Shown piece after piece: positions 56,208-64,000 of a stretch of 64,000 nucleotides of DNA. Source of the DNA: Kribbella sp. NBC_01245 (GTDB lineage Bacteria > Actinomycetota > Actinomycetes > Propionibacteriales > Kribbellaceae); NCBI RefSeq assembly GCF_036226525.1, contig NZ_CP108487.1, positions 1,054,001-1,118,000 of the forward strand. The letters are read 5' to 3'. A model generated the notes under the pieces. It saw only the letters and a list, made by a program, of their open reading frames with translations, did no database searches and had not been told where the DNA came from. The translations under genes were made by a program, and so were the position numbers. Position 1 is the stretch's first letter. Each line of letters opens with the position of its first letter.

Positions 56208-56798
56208 TCATGCAGGATCGACCGTTTTCACCATGACGCAGTTCTTCAGCCCTTTGGGCCGGTCGTAGGTGAAGCCGAGCCGCTCGTAGAGCCGACGGGT
56301 GCCGTTGTAGAGGAACGACGATGACATCTTCTTGATCTGGTCGGTCAGGTCGTGGGGATAGCTCTCGACCCGCCCGCCGCCGGCCTGGGCAATCAGGTCG
56401 AGCGCACCAGTGATCGCCAGCTCCGTCACGCCCCGTCGCCGGTGGCGCTTGTCGACGAAGACGCAGGTGATTCGGTAGTCGGGATCCGCGGTCTTGGTGG
56501 CGTCGTACCCCTTACGGTGGTGGAGGGTGGGCAACTCGGCCGGGGTGCCGTATTCAGCCCACGCGATGGCCTCGTCGCCGTCCATCACGAGTGCGGCGTG
56601 TGCCTTGCCTTGCTCGACGTAGGCCTTCTTCAGAGCTCGGTTGGCCTCCGCGCCCTGGCCGCGCTCGGGCCCGTCAGGGTGAAACCAGATGCACCAGCAG
56701 CCCCCGAAGATGCCGTTGTGCCGCTGCACTAGCGCGTCGAAGGCCGGCCACGTCTCGGGGCTGAGAGGCGCAATCGTGTACGACGACTCGGTAGCCAT
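56208..56798 (-). CDS. GNAT-family N-acetyltransferase
   Basis: This 196-residue acetyltransferase has the CoA-binding region ITCVFVDKRHRRRGVTELAI (about 118-137; R-R-x-G-V loop). FGGCWCIWFHPDGPERGQGA near residue 35 is a mark of a particular actinobacterial GNAT group. The last segment NGTRRLYERLGFTYDRPKGL is typical of the fold's end. ATG 56798 has GAGGTGGGC upstream; the longer in-frame extension to 56984 is rejected. The substrate is unknown. Confidence 0.85.
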   Translation of the reverse strand: MATESSYTIAPLSPETWPAFDALVQRHNGIFGGCWCIWFHPDGPERGQGAEANRALKKAYVEQGKAHAALVMDGDEAIAWAEYGTPAELPTLHHRKGYDATKTADPDYRITCVFVDKRHRRRGVTELAITGALDLIAQAGGGRVESYPHDLTDQIKKMSSSFLYNGTRRLYERLGFTYDRPKGLKNCVMVKTVDPA

Positions 56799-57008
56799 GC
56801 CCACCTCATCCCGTTGGGCCCGCAGGGACACATCGATCGTGGCCTTGTCGTGCTGAGATTGATACCGGAAACGATAGTGCTCATTCCGCACGACCCGTCC
56901 ACCCCGAGCCGCGGAGCCGCAGCTGAGCGTGGTACGCATCTTGCGCAAACTCGCCGCTAAGGTCGACTCTCGTGAGGTCGGCACGGACGAGGTTGGCCCG
57001 GCGTGGGA

Positions 57009-57524
57009 TCAGGAAGCGTCGGCGTAGGCGAGCTTGGTCCCGCAATGGCGACAGCGGAACAGGTAACCGGTCAGGTCACCGTCGGCTCTCATGTACTGGA
57101 GAATCTCGCTATCCCACCCGTCGGCGGCCAGGGCCTGGAGCACACTCCGCACGTTGGCCACATCCCCATAGCCCACCCGGCCGAGGTACTCAGCGGCATC
57201 CGAGCAGTGGAAGAGCCACCGCTCCTGTTGCCACCCAGCGAACCCGGGGGTGCGGTGCAGCACTTCGTCCAGCACGGCCATAGGAACGTCCGGCGGCGCC
57301 CCGTCGACCGTCGTGAAGTCGGCATCAAACTCTCGAGCCGCGCCGCCGTCAGCTATGCACCACGGGCAGATGACTTCGATTTCGTCCACCGCGTAGATAG
57401 GCCCGGAGTACATGAGACCGCGAGCTTGGCCACATCGTTCGCATGTGTCCGAGGGGCCGCCCGCTTCTCGGTCAGCGTGCGACGGAGCCGGCCCTTCCGT
57501 GAGCGCCGTTCGGCGGGCCACCAT
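57009..57524 (-). CDS. CbrC-family (UPF0167) protein, possibly altered at the N-terminus
   Basis: This protein of about 171 residues matches the CbrC/UPF0167 family. Two cysteine pairs appear in CERCGQARGLMYSGPIYAVD and VICPWCIADGGAAREFDADF. FAGWQQERWLFHCSDAAEYL and GYLFRCRHCGTKLAY follow. The usual first 20 residues (a FRYHPDP-like segment) are not seen; the N-terminus here is a low-complexity MVARRTALTEGPAP. It may be shortened or have a diverged start. Its promoter region is the 50 bases shared with the divergent TPR gene. Function is unknown. Confidence 0.75.
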   Translation of the reverse strand: MVARRTALTEGPAPSHADREAGGPSDTCERCGQARGLMYSGPIYAVDEIEVICPWCIADGGAAREFDADFTTVDGAPPDVPMAVLDEVLHRTPGFAGWQQERWLFHCSDAAEYLGRVGYGDVANVRSVLQALAADGWDSEILQYMRADGDLTGYLFRCRHCGTKLAYADAS

Positions 57525-57573
57525 GTACTGACAATGGGTCCGAGGGGCGTCGCTGCGACCGTAGACTCTCAAG

Positions 57574-59508
57574 GTGGCCACTGAGCCTGGTGTCAACGTG
57601 GGCGTCGCGATTTACGATGCCCTCGCGGCGTTCCAGAGCGGACAGGTCCAGGCGGGGATCGACGAGCTGTCCGCCGCGCTGCGCGGCTTCACCGATGCCG
57701 GCAGCGTCCGGCAGGCGGCGGTCGCGTGTGCCCGCCTCGGCTGGGCCTTCGAGACGTACGTCGGCAACCGCACCGCCGCCAGGGTCTGGTTCCGTCGGGC
57801 CGCCCGCCTGCTGCGCGACGAACCGGACTGCCTCGAGCAGGGCTGGGTCGCGATCGCCGGCGCGGGCTGCGACGTGGACGATCCGAGCGAGCTGCGCTCC
57901 AAGGCCGAGCTCGCGCTCGACCGGGCACGCCGCTTCGGCGACGTCAACCTCGAGGCCAAGGCCCTCGCGGACGGAGGTCTCGCCTGCGTGCAGGCGGGCG
58001 AGGTCACCGAGGGCATGTTCATGCTCGACGAGGCCATCGCGCTCTGGTGCGGCCCTGCCGACGACCGCGACGCGGCGGCCATGGGGGTGTGCTCGTTCTT
58101 CACCGCCTGCTATTTCTCGGCGGAGTTCGACCGCGCGAGCCACTGGGTGGACGACCTGCGCCGGGTCGGGTTGATCGGCCCTGCACCCGGACCCGGGGTC
58201 CTCCTCAACGGCCACTGCGCCGCCGTCCAGGCCACCGCCCTCATCGAGCTGGGCCGGTGGAGTGAGGCGGAGTCGCTCCTGGCCAGGTCCATAGCGGAGT
58301 TCGAGGCGTGCATGCCGATCCCCAGCTGGCATCCCGCGATCGCCTTGGCCGACCTGCGGATCAGGCAGGGGCTCCTGGCCGATGCGGAGGCTCTGCTCGT
58401 CGGCAAGGACGCCCATATGCAGGCCCTGCTGCCGGTGGCGCGGCTTCACCTGGCCCGCGGGGAGGTCGACCTGGCGCACGCCACTGCATCGCGTGGCCTG
58501 CGGATGGTCGGGTCTGACCGCCTACGGGGCGTCGAGCTGCTCGCCCTGGTGGCCGAGGCCGAGCTCGCGGCCGCACGCGTCGAGGCCGCGAGAGCAGCGT
58601 GCGACGAGCTGATGAAGCGGGCCCGTGGGCTGGACGTGCCTCGCCTCCGCGCGCAGGCGAGCCGCGCGCATGCCCTCCTGCTGGCCGCCTCGGGAGACCT
58701 GGCCGAGGCGATCAGCACGATGGAGCAGGCCCTGGATGCCGTGCCGAGCGGCCTGCCAGTCCTCCGGGTGGAGCTGCTCCTCGGCCTGGTTCGCCTTCAC
58801 GAGAAGGCCGGCAACCGGGCGGCGGCCACCGTGGAGGTGGCCCGCGCCACCAGTGTCCTGGCCGGGCTCGACGTGGCACTCCCCGCCCGTGACACCGCCC
58901 TTCTGCAGCGCTTCGCGAGGACCGCGCCGCCCACGGGCACTACGGCGTTGCTGACCCGCGACGGAGCCGTCTGGAGCGTGAGCTGCGACCGGGTGAGAGT
59001 CCGGCTGCCCGCGACGAAGGGGCTGCGCTACCTGGCCGAGCTGATCCGCGCTCCGGGGGTCGAGCGCCACGTACTGGACCTCGTCGACGAGGTCGAGGGC
59101 GTCGCGGTCGACGGCCCGGACCGCCACCACCTGGGGGACGCGGGTGAGCTGCTCGATTCGGCTGCCCGCCGGGCCTACCGCCACCGGGTGGAGGAGCTGC
59201 GCACAGCCGTGGAGGAGGCACTTGCCGACGGCGCCGACGACCGGGCCGCAGGCCTGCAGCGGCAGTGTGACGTGCTCGTCGGCCAGCTCGCCTCGGCCTT
59301 CGGCCTCTCCGGCCGGAGCCGCACGGCGTCGTCGGCGGCGGAGCGCGCCCGCCTCAACGTCACCCGCTCGGTGCGCACCGCGGTCGCGCGCATCGGTGCG
59401 GAGCTGCCAGCTGCGGGCCAGGTGCTGGACCGACGGATCCGCACGGGCCTCTACTGCGCCTTCGAGCCGGCGGCCGACGACCCGGTTCGCTGGATCGTTC
59501 AGTCCTGA
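57574..59508 (+). CDS. TPR-rich protein with a C-terminal regulator-associated domain
   Basis: This 644-residue helical protein is composed of tetratricopeptide-like repeats (about 10-430), seen in A-x-G-x-x-EA and A-x-x-x-A patterns such as WSEAESLLARSIAEFEA and GDLAEAISTMEQALDAV. From about 455 a separate domain begins (ALLTRDGAVWSVSCDRVRVR, LPATKGLRYLAELIRAPGVE). It ends with a helical hairpin and RIRTGLYCAFEP. I have seen this C-terminal domain on actinobacterial ATPase-type regulators, but here the ATPase and DNA-binding parts are absent. It starts at GTG 57574. The metallo-hydrolase gene follows 65 bases later. Confidence 0.7.
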   Translation: MATEPGVNVGVAIYDALAAFQSGQVQAGIDELSAALRGFTDAGSVRQAAVACARLGWAFETYVGNRTAARVWFRRAARLLRDEPDCLEQGWVAIAGAGCDVDDPSELRSKAELALDRARRFGDVNLEAKALADGGLACVQAGEVTEGMFMLDEAIALWCGPADDRDAAAMGVCSFFTACYFSAEFDRASHWVDDLRRVGLIGPAPGPGVLLNGHCAAVQATALIELGRWSEAESLLARSIAEFEACMPIPSWHPAIALADLRIRQGLLADAEALLVGKDAHMQALLPVARLHLARGEVDLAHATASRGLRMVGSDRLRGVELLALVAEAELAAARVEAARAACDELMKRARGLDVPRLRAQASRAHALLLAASGDLAEAISTMEQALDAVPSGLPVLRVELLLGLVRLHEKAGNRAAATVEVARATSVLAGLDVALPARDTALLQRFARTAPPTGTTALLTRDGAVWSVSCDRVRVRLPATKGLRYLAELIRAPGVERHVLDLVDEVEGVAVDGPDRHHLGDAGELLDSAARRAYRHRVEELRTAVEEALADGADDRAAGLQRQCDVLVGQLASAFGLSGRSRTASSAAERARLNVTRSVRTAVARIGAELPAAGQVLDRRIRTGLYCAFEPAADDPVRWIVQS

Positions 59509-59573
59509 CTGAACGTGCCGGGCTCGAACTGAACGCCTCCGGGGTGGCGACGAACGCAATCCAGGAGGCTCCG

Positions 59574-60392
59574 ATGGAAGAGATCTACCACCCCGCACCC
59601 GACGTGCACGTGCTGCCGACGACCCTGCCGATTGGTCCTGCGGAGGTGCTGACAGTGAACGCCTTCGTGCTGGCCGCACAGGAACCGGTGCTGGTCGACA
59701 CCGGTCTCGGTCAGTCCGGCGACGAACTCCTCGATGCGGTCGACGCCGTTGTCGGCCTGGCCAACCTGAAGTGGCTGTGGCTGACACACGACGACGCCGA
59801 CCACACGGGCGCCGTCCAACGTGTCCTGGCAGCGGCACCCCAGGCCCGGTTGGTCACCCACGCCTTCTCGGCGATCCGGATGTCGACGTGGTGGCCGGTC
59901 CCGCTCGATCGCGTCCATGCGATCCGTCCGGGCGATCGGCTGTGGGTGGGAGACCGCACCCTGCGCGCCGTCGCGCCGCCGCTGTACGACAACCCGATGT
60001 CCGTGGGCCTGCTCGACGAGTCCACCGGCAGCCTGTTCAGCGTCGACTCATTCGGTGCAATACTGCCCGCTCCGACGCAGGACGCCGCCGAGGTGCCCCA
60101 GGACGCGCTGGCCGGGGGGATGCTGGCCTGGTCGGTGATGGACTCGCCGTGGTCCTCGATGCTGGACCGCGAAAAGTTCGCGGAGGTGCTCGACGACGTC
60201 CGTCGGCTGGAACCGAGCCGGATCTTCTCCTCGCACCTGCCGGCCGCGAGCGGGACCTCGCTCGAGCGGTTCCTCGACGTGCTGGCGAGCGCTCCGTTCG
60301 CCACGCCCGTCCCGGCCCCGAGCCACACCGAGTTCACCGCGATGATCGAGGGCATGCAGGCGAAACTCGAGGCGGCCGCGCCCGCCGGCTGA
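59574..60392 (+). CDS. Metallo-beta-lactamase-fold hydrolase
   Basis: This 272-residue MBL-fold protein has the metal motif WLTHDDADHTGAV (H-x-D-x-D-H, about 61-73). VLVDTGLGQSGDELLDAV leads into it, and FSVDSFGAILPAP carries the later Asp. The missing final family histidine region is partly seen in IFSSHLPAASG. It resembles the lactamase half of flavo-diiron proteins more than a true lactamase. ATG 59574 has AGGAGG five bases upstream, so the longer in-frame start at 59544 is rejected. The substrate is unknown. Confidence 0.85.
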   Translation: MEEIYHPAPDVHVLPTTLPIGPAEVLTVNAFVLAAQEPVLVDTGLGQSGDELLDAVDAVVGLANLKWLWLTHDDADHTGAVQRVLAAAPQARLVTHAFSAIRMSTWWPVPLDRVHAIRPGDRLWVGDRTLRAVAPPLYDNPMSVGLLDESTGSLFSVDSFGAILPAPTQDAAEVPQDALAGGMLAWSVMDSPWSSMLDREKFAEVLDDVRRLEPSRIFSSHLPAASGTSLERFLDVLASAPFATPVPAPSHTEFTAMIEGMQAKLEAAAPAG

Positions 60393-60520
60393 CGGCAGCA
60401 CCGAACACAGGTGGCCGAAGTCTCCGTTACGGGCTCAGCGAAGTTGGTGGGGTCGGGCTGGCACAGCGCTCCACTTGGCCGTACGGAGACTCGGCCGTCT
60501 CGGCCGGCCCCACGGCTGGG

Positions 60521-61312
60521 TCAGCCCGGCTTGACCGCCAGCGTCGCAAAATAGTGCGACATGTATTGAGCGGATGCGTTGGATTGGTGCGGCGCTTCCG
60601 CGAAGCCGGTGAGGACGAACCCGGCGGCGAGTTGCCCGCCGATCTGGTCGGTGAGGGTGTGGCTGTATTCAAGAGCGGCATCCGCGCCGAACTTCGTGGC
60701 GCGTTCCTCGGCGGAGTACTGCGTGACATCGCTGTAGGGCAGCTTGTGCACGACGATCAGCTCGCCGCGCTCGTCGAGCGCCTCGTGGTCGAACAAGTAC
60801 ACATCAGGGTTGAGGAAGCCCACGAGCAGAGTTCCGCCCGGTCGCAGGACGCGGAAGCACTCACGCCACACCGGTGCCAAGTCTGGTACGAAGAGGTTGG
60901 AGACCGGATGGAATACGACGTCGAATGTTGCGTCGCCGAAGGCGCTGAGGTCGCGCATGTCGCCTAGGACGGTGCGCAGCTCGAGCCCGTCGCGCGCCGC
61001 CACCATCTGGTCCTGGCCGAGCTGGCGGGGTGAGTTGTCGAATACGGTGACCCGCGCCCCTGCGGCGGCGAGGATCGGACCCTGCTGGCCACCGCCGGAG
61101 GCCAGGCACAACACGTCCTTGCCGGTCAGGTCCGTCGGCAGCCAGGAGCGGTCGACTGGCTCACGCCCGATGAGAACAATCGACCAGTCGCCCATGCGGG
61201 CGCGCTCGACATCCTCGGAACTCACCGGCGTCGACCACTCGTTGCCCTCTTGGACATACTTGTCCCAGGCTGCCCGATTGTGGGCAACGGGGTCGACAAC
61301 ACTGTCCTGCAC
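60521..61312 (-). CDS. Class I SAM-dependent methyltransferase
   Basis: This methyltransferase of about 263 residues has motif I VLCLASGGGQQGPILAAAGA (about 66-85), an acidic loop VTVFDNSPRQLGQDQ, FDVVFHPVSNLFVPDL (motif IV) and LRPGGTLLVGFLNPDV. The likely start is GTG 61312 with GGGAG six bases upstream; a TTG at 61318 overlaps that site. The target is unknown. An ISL3 transposase remnant lies just upstream. Confidence 0.87.
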   Translation of the reverse strand: MQDSVVDPVAHNRAAWDKYVQEGNEWSTPVSSEDVERARMGDWSIVLIGREPVDRSWLPTDLTGKDVLCLASGGGQQGPILAAAGARVTVFDNSPRQLGQDQMVAARDGLELRTVLGDMRDLSAFGDATFDVVFHPVSNLFVPDLAPVWRECFRVLRPGGTLLVGFLNPDVYLFDHEALDERGELIVVHKLPYSDVTQYSAEERATKFGADAALEYSHTLTDQIGGQLAAGFVLTGFAEAPHQSNASAQYMSHYFATLAVKPG

Positions 61313-61396
61313 GTTCAACTCCCTGCTACAGCCGAGCGAACACCTGCGGTACTGACAGTTCGGTGCCGCTAGCTAACACGATTGCAGGGTGCGGGC

Positions 61397-61675
61397 TCAA
61401 CGAAATTGGCGGGCATCGAGGTGTCCACGGGCTCGACGGGTGGTCGCGCAGCGGGTGCGTAAGCGCTGGTTGCCGGGGTTGCGGAAGCCGTAGGCGTCGC
61501 GGGCGATGGTCTTGATGACCCGGTTGGTGCCTTCGGAGCCGGCGTTGGTGATCCCGGTGTGCAGGAACGCAAGGATCTCTGGCCACCATGTCTCGACGGT
61601 TGTGGCTAGGCGCTGCAGTTCGGGAAGGTCGGCGTTGGCGCATCGGCGGTAGAACCGCCGGCAAAGCCGCACCAT
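61397..61675 (-). mobile_element. ISL3-family transposase remnant
   Basis: The 92 residues RFYRRCANADLPELQRLATT, VETWWPEILAFLHTGITNAG, SEGTNRVIKTIARDAYGF and RNPGNQRLRTRC are the C-terminal end of ISL3-type transposases, including part of the catalytic region. The preceding 300 or so residues are absent; the PAP2 gene stop lies 18 bases away. No intact element ends were found. It is a dead insertion-sequence scar. Confidence 0.85.
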
Positions 61676-61693
61676 TAGGCGCGCGGCCGCCGT

Positions 61694-62338
61694 TCACGGA
61701 AGACCACTTGCGTCGTGGCTGGATTGAGGTTGGTAGCCGGGCCCCGCTCGCCGGCGGCGCACCGATGCAAGCAGGACGATCCACGCCCCCGCCCAGAGCC
61801 AGCCGACGAGAAGGTCGGACGGGTAGTGCCGGCCGAGCACCAGTTGGGACAGCCCAACGACGGCCACGAGTGCGGCCGCACCGAAGGCAGCGACCCGGCC
61901 GTGCAGAATCATCACCAGTCCGCCGACGAGGGCTAGCGTGTTCGCGGCGTGACCGCTCGGGAAGCTGTACTCCGAGACCGACGCCGGCAGCGGCCAGAGG
62001 TCGGGACGCGACCGCCCGACGACCTCCTTGAGCAGTGGGTTCACCGCCCAGACAACGGCGACCCCCGCAACGAAGTACGAGGCGTCCGCCGGCCGGTGCG
62101 TGGCGAGCAATCCGATCAGTACGCCGACCGCGACGACGGCGAGCGGGACCAGCTCGGTCAGGTCGCTGACGACCAGCGCGGCTCGATCGAAGGTTCCGCC
62201 CGTGTCGTGGATCCAAACCAGAGCACGCCGCTCGCCAGGCAGCGGACCCGCGAGCATGACCCAGCTGCCGAGCGCCAGCACTCCGAGCGCGAGCGCGCCA
62301 CTCGTCAGTGCGAGGCTCAGACCATCCCAGCGCCGCAT
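61694..62338 (-). CDS. PAP2-family membrane phosphatase
   Basis: This 214-residue membrane phosphatase has the three PAP2 motifs: KEVVGRSRP, EYSFPSGHAAN, and GLSQLVLGRHYPSDLLVG. About five or six hydrophobic helices surround them. It probably acts on a lipid phosphate such as phosphatidic acid or undecaprenyl diphosphate at the outer face of the membrane. The C-terminal tail (from about 195) is charged and poorly conserved, next to the transposase scar. It follows the PhoX gene in the same direction by 12 bases. Confidence 0.88.
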   Translation of the reverse strand: MRRWDGLSLALTSGALALGVLALGSWVMLAGPLPGERRALVWIHDTGGTFDRAALVVSDLTELVPLAVVAVGVLIGLLATHRPADASYFVAGVAVVWAVNPLLKEVVGRSRPDLWPLPASVSEYSFPSGHAANTLALVGGLVMILHGRVAAFGAAALVAVVGLSQLVLGRHYPSDLLVGWLWAGAWIVLLASVRRRRAGPGYQPQSSHDASGLP

Positions 62339-62350
62339 CTCACGGACGCG

Positions 62351-63814
62351 TCAGACGCCGATTCGATGCCAAGGGCCCCAGATGGCGAAGGTCAGGCCGT
62401 TGCTGGCCTGGATATTGACGAACAGGGTGTGCCCGTCCGGACTGAACGTCGAGCCGGCGAACTCGTCGGCGGACCGGTCCGCGCCGGTACTGCTGGTGAG
62501 CCGGTTCAGGGCGATGTCCCAGAGCTGACCGCCACGGGACAGCCCGCGAAGGTAGTTGTCCTCGGTGTTGTCCTCGCAGAGCACCAGAGTCCCCCGCCGG
62601 CTGGTCGTCACGTTGTCCGGGAAGTCCAGCGTCGCCCGGTCCGGCGACTGGTAGATCAGCTGCAGCTTTCGCGCCCGGGTGTGGTACGCCCAGATCTGGC
62701 CGAAGCCGTTCCCGTAACCGCCGACCGAGTCAGGGCCGGTTTCCGCCGGACCGCCACCTTGGGTCGAGCAGAAGTACACGACGTTGTTGTCGTAGACCTG
62801 GCCCTCGAGCCGGGAGAAGTACGCCGCACCCTGCGCCCGTCCCTGATCACCGACGTACACCAGCGCCTGGTCGTTGGTCGTCGGTGCAGGCTGGCCCGGG
62901 GTGTACGGGAACTGCGGCGCCGGGTCGTCGATGTCGACCCACGTCACGTCGTACGTCGCTCGCTGTGGCTGCTCGGCGGCCAGGTTCAGGTTCGGACGAC
63001 CCCGTACGGCGAGCATCTGCAGCCGACCATCGTTGTCGAGCCCGCCGGACTCCATCGGGTTCGTGGCCGGGAGGTAGCGGTAGAACCCGGAGGGAAACGC
63101 GAAGTTGTCCTCGGTCAGGTACAGGATCCCGTCGGCCGGGTCGAAAGCAACGGCCTCGTGCGCGAAGCGGCCGGCCCGGGTGATCGGTTGCCGGTCGGAC
63201 TGGCCGCCGGCCGGGACCTCGAAGATGAACCCGTGCGGCTTGGTCAGCGTCACGTTCGGCCTACCGGTGAAGTCGGGCCCGACGTCCGGGCCGTTCACCG
63301 TTTCCTCGCAGGTGATCCAGCTGCCCCACGGCATGATCCCGCCGCTGCAGTTCATCATCGTGCCGTTCAGGCTGGTGTAAGCGTCGACGACCTCGCCGAC
63401 CGGGCTCACCTCGACCGTCGTCGTCCCGCCCTGCGCGCGGGAGTCGTACGGCGCACCTGGGCCGAACGGGGTGCCCGGGTTGTTCAGCTCGTGGTTGCGG
63501 ACCAGGAGAACGTTGCCGTTCGGCAGCGCGAACGCTCCCATGCCGTCGTGCCGCCCGGGCAGCCGGGTGCCGTCCCGCAGGACCACCGGGAACTCCGTGT
63601 CGTGGAACGACCGGTAGGAGAACCCCTCCGGCAGGTGCAGCCTGACCTTGCCGTCGCGCAGGTCCGGGATCGCGCGTAGCTCCCGGGACGGCGCGTTGCC
63701 CTTCGGACCAGCCATCGCCTCCCGGGCCACGAACCCCTGGAACGGCCCACCGGCCAGGATTCCGCCCGCGACCGCCATGCTGCCCGCGAGGAACGTCCGA
63801 CGTTCGATGCTCAT
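62351..63814 (-). CDS. PhoX-like (DUF839) phosphatase, Tat-exported
   Basis: This 487-residue protein has a twin-arginine signal (SIERRTFLAGS, followed by a hydrophobic AVAGGILAGG). The DUF839 propeller has LPNGNVLLVRNHELNNPGTP, MPWGSWITCEETVNGP, GRFAHEAVAFDPADGILYLT and DNVTTSRRGTLVLCEDN, whose Glu and Asp residues are candidate metal ligands. PhoX enzymes hydrolyse phosphomonoesters outside the cell using calcium and iron. With the PAP2 gene behind it, it forms a two-gene phosphatase unit. Whether phosphate limitation controls it cannot be told from the sequence. Confidence 0.85.
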   Translation of the reverse strand: MSIERRTFLAGSMAVAGGILAGGPFQGFVAREAMAGPKGNAPSRELRAIPDLRDGKVRLHLPEGFSYRSFHDTEFPVVLRDGTRLPGRHDGMGAFALPNGNVLLVRNHELNNPGTPFGPGAPYDSRAQGGTTTVEVSPVGEVVDAYTSLNGTMMNCSGGIMPWGSWITCEETVNGPDVGPDFTGRPNVTLTKPHGFIFEVPAGGQSDRQPITRAGRFAHEAVAFDPADGILYLTEDNFAFPSGFYRYLPATNPMESGGLDNDGRLQMLAVRGRPNLNLAAEQPQRATYDVTWVDIDDPAPQFPYTPGQPAPTTNDQALVYVGDQGRAQGAAYFSRLEGQVYDNNVVYFCSTQGGGPAETGPDSVGGYGNGFGQIWAYHTRARKLQLIYQSPDRATLDFPDNVTTSRRGTLVLCEDNTEDNYLRGLSRGGQLWDIALNRLTSSTGADRSADEFAGSTFSPDGHTLFVNIQASNGLTFAIWGPWHRIGV

Positions 63815-63898
63815 CTGTCCATCCCCTTCCGCTCCACACCCCTGCTTACCGAAGCTAGCGCCCAGCGAACCTGGCGGACAGTCTTCGGGCGGGCTGCG

Positions 63899-64000
63899 TC
63901 AGTCGCGGGCTGCGGCAGTACGGCGGTCCAGGCGGCGGGCTAGGGACATCAGGCAGCGCCGGCCAGGCGCCCCGACGTACCGGCCGTTGTCCGGGCCGTA
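63899..64000 (-). CDS. C-terminal end of an unidentified protein, partial
   Basis: The minus strand is open from the window end to a TGA at 63901-63899 and reads YGPDNGRYVGAPGRRCLMSL plus ARRLDRRTAAARD. Too little is visible to name a family. It could be the 3' end of a gene that lies beyond the window. Confidence 0.3.
   Translation of the reverse strand, partial: YGPDNGRYVGAPGRRCLMSLARRLDRRTAAARD

Overview
This is a high-GC window with actinomycete gene style: GTG starts, short ATGA overlaps, LacI-controlled sugar operons and many secreted CBM13 enzymes. My guess is a soil genus such as Kribbella or a relative, but no rRNA or marker gene fixes this. No tRNA, rRNA, CRISPR array, intact mobile element or origin was seen.

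Layout. (1) 1-3611, minus strand: a redox/adenylation operon of an NRPS-like adenylating protein, a six-helix membrane FAD/NAD(P) oxidoreductase, a crotonase and a sigma region-4 fragment. The first two together match the domain order of the fungal protein TmpL. (2) 4151-17550: a secreted plant cell wall block. It holds a GH5 cellulase (minus) and a plus-strand run of GH10 xylanase, GH62 arabinofuranosidase, GH27, a PQQ sugar dehydrogenase, a ThuA-DUF1080 protein, and a tandem pair of CE1 esterases, the first broken by a 136-bp deletion. All seven plus-strand genes carry a ricin-type CBM13 module, and a perfect CebR-type operator precedes the xylanase. (3) 17607-23714: a sugar ABC transporter with a cytosolic ThuA protein and a Gfo/Idh dehydrogenase, divergent from a LacI regulator. 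(4) 24129-39796: mixed housekeeping and accessory genes. These are endonuclease V, an odd pair (papain-like protease candidate plus a GVYG-repeat fibre protein), IclR, Lrp with an indolepyruvate ferredoxin oxidoreductase, an uncharacterised glycosidase-like protein, and a cluster of haem-oxygenase-like diiron protein, CDGSH protein, GCS2-type ligase and a decayed methyltransferase. (5) 40198-52849: a pectin-use regulon of CUT1 ABC transporter, esterase, GH43, a LacI-PmoA fusion regulator, a PL1-PL1-CE8 three-domain pectinase and a CE12-like rhamnogalacturonan acetylesterase. Six copies of an AACCGGTT-type operator lie in its promoter regions. (6) 52873-64000: MFS exporter with a divergent HxlR-peroxiredoxin fusion, NUDIX, GNAT, CbrC-like, TPR protein, metallo-beta-lactamase fold protein, methyltransferase, an ISL3 transposase remnant, PAP2 and PhoX phosphatases.

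How the genes work together. Block 2 attacks arabinoxylan outside the cell. Its PQQ dehydrogenase and secreted ThuA-DUF1080 protein suggest an oxidative 3-keto-glycoside step, which may be echoed inside the cell by the ThuA and Gfo/Idh pair of block 3. Block 5 de-esterifies and cleaves pectin and imports the products under one repressor. Gene remnants are frequent (CE1, alpha/beta hydrolase, F5/8 domain, FAD oxidoreductase, two methyltransferases, aldo-keto reductase, transposase), so parts of the window are in active decay. The most unusual loci are the TmpL-like operon, the protease/fibre pair, the extracellular oxidative pair and the LacI-PmoA regulator.
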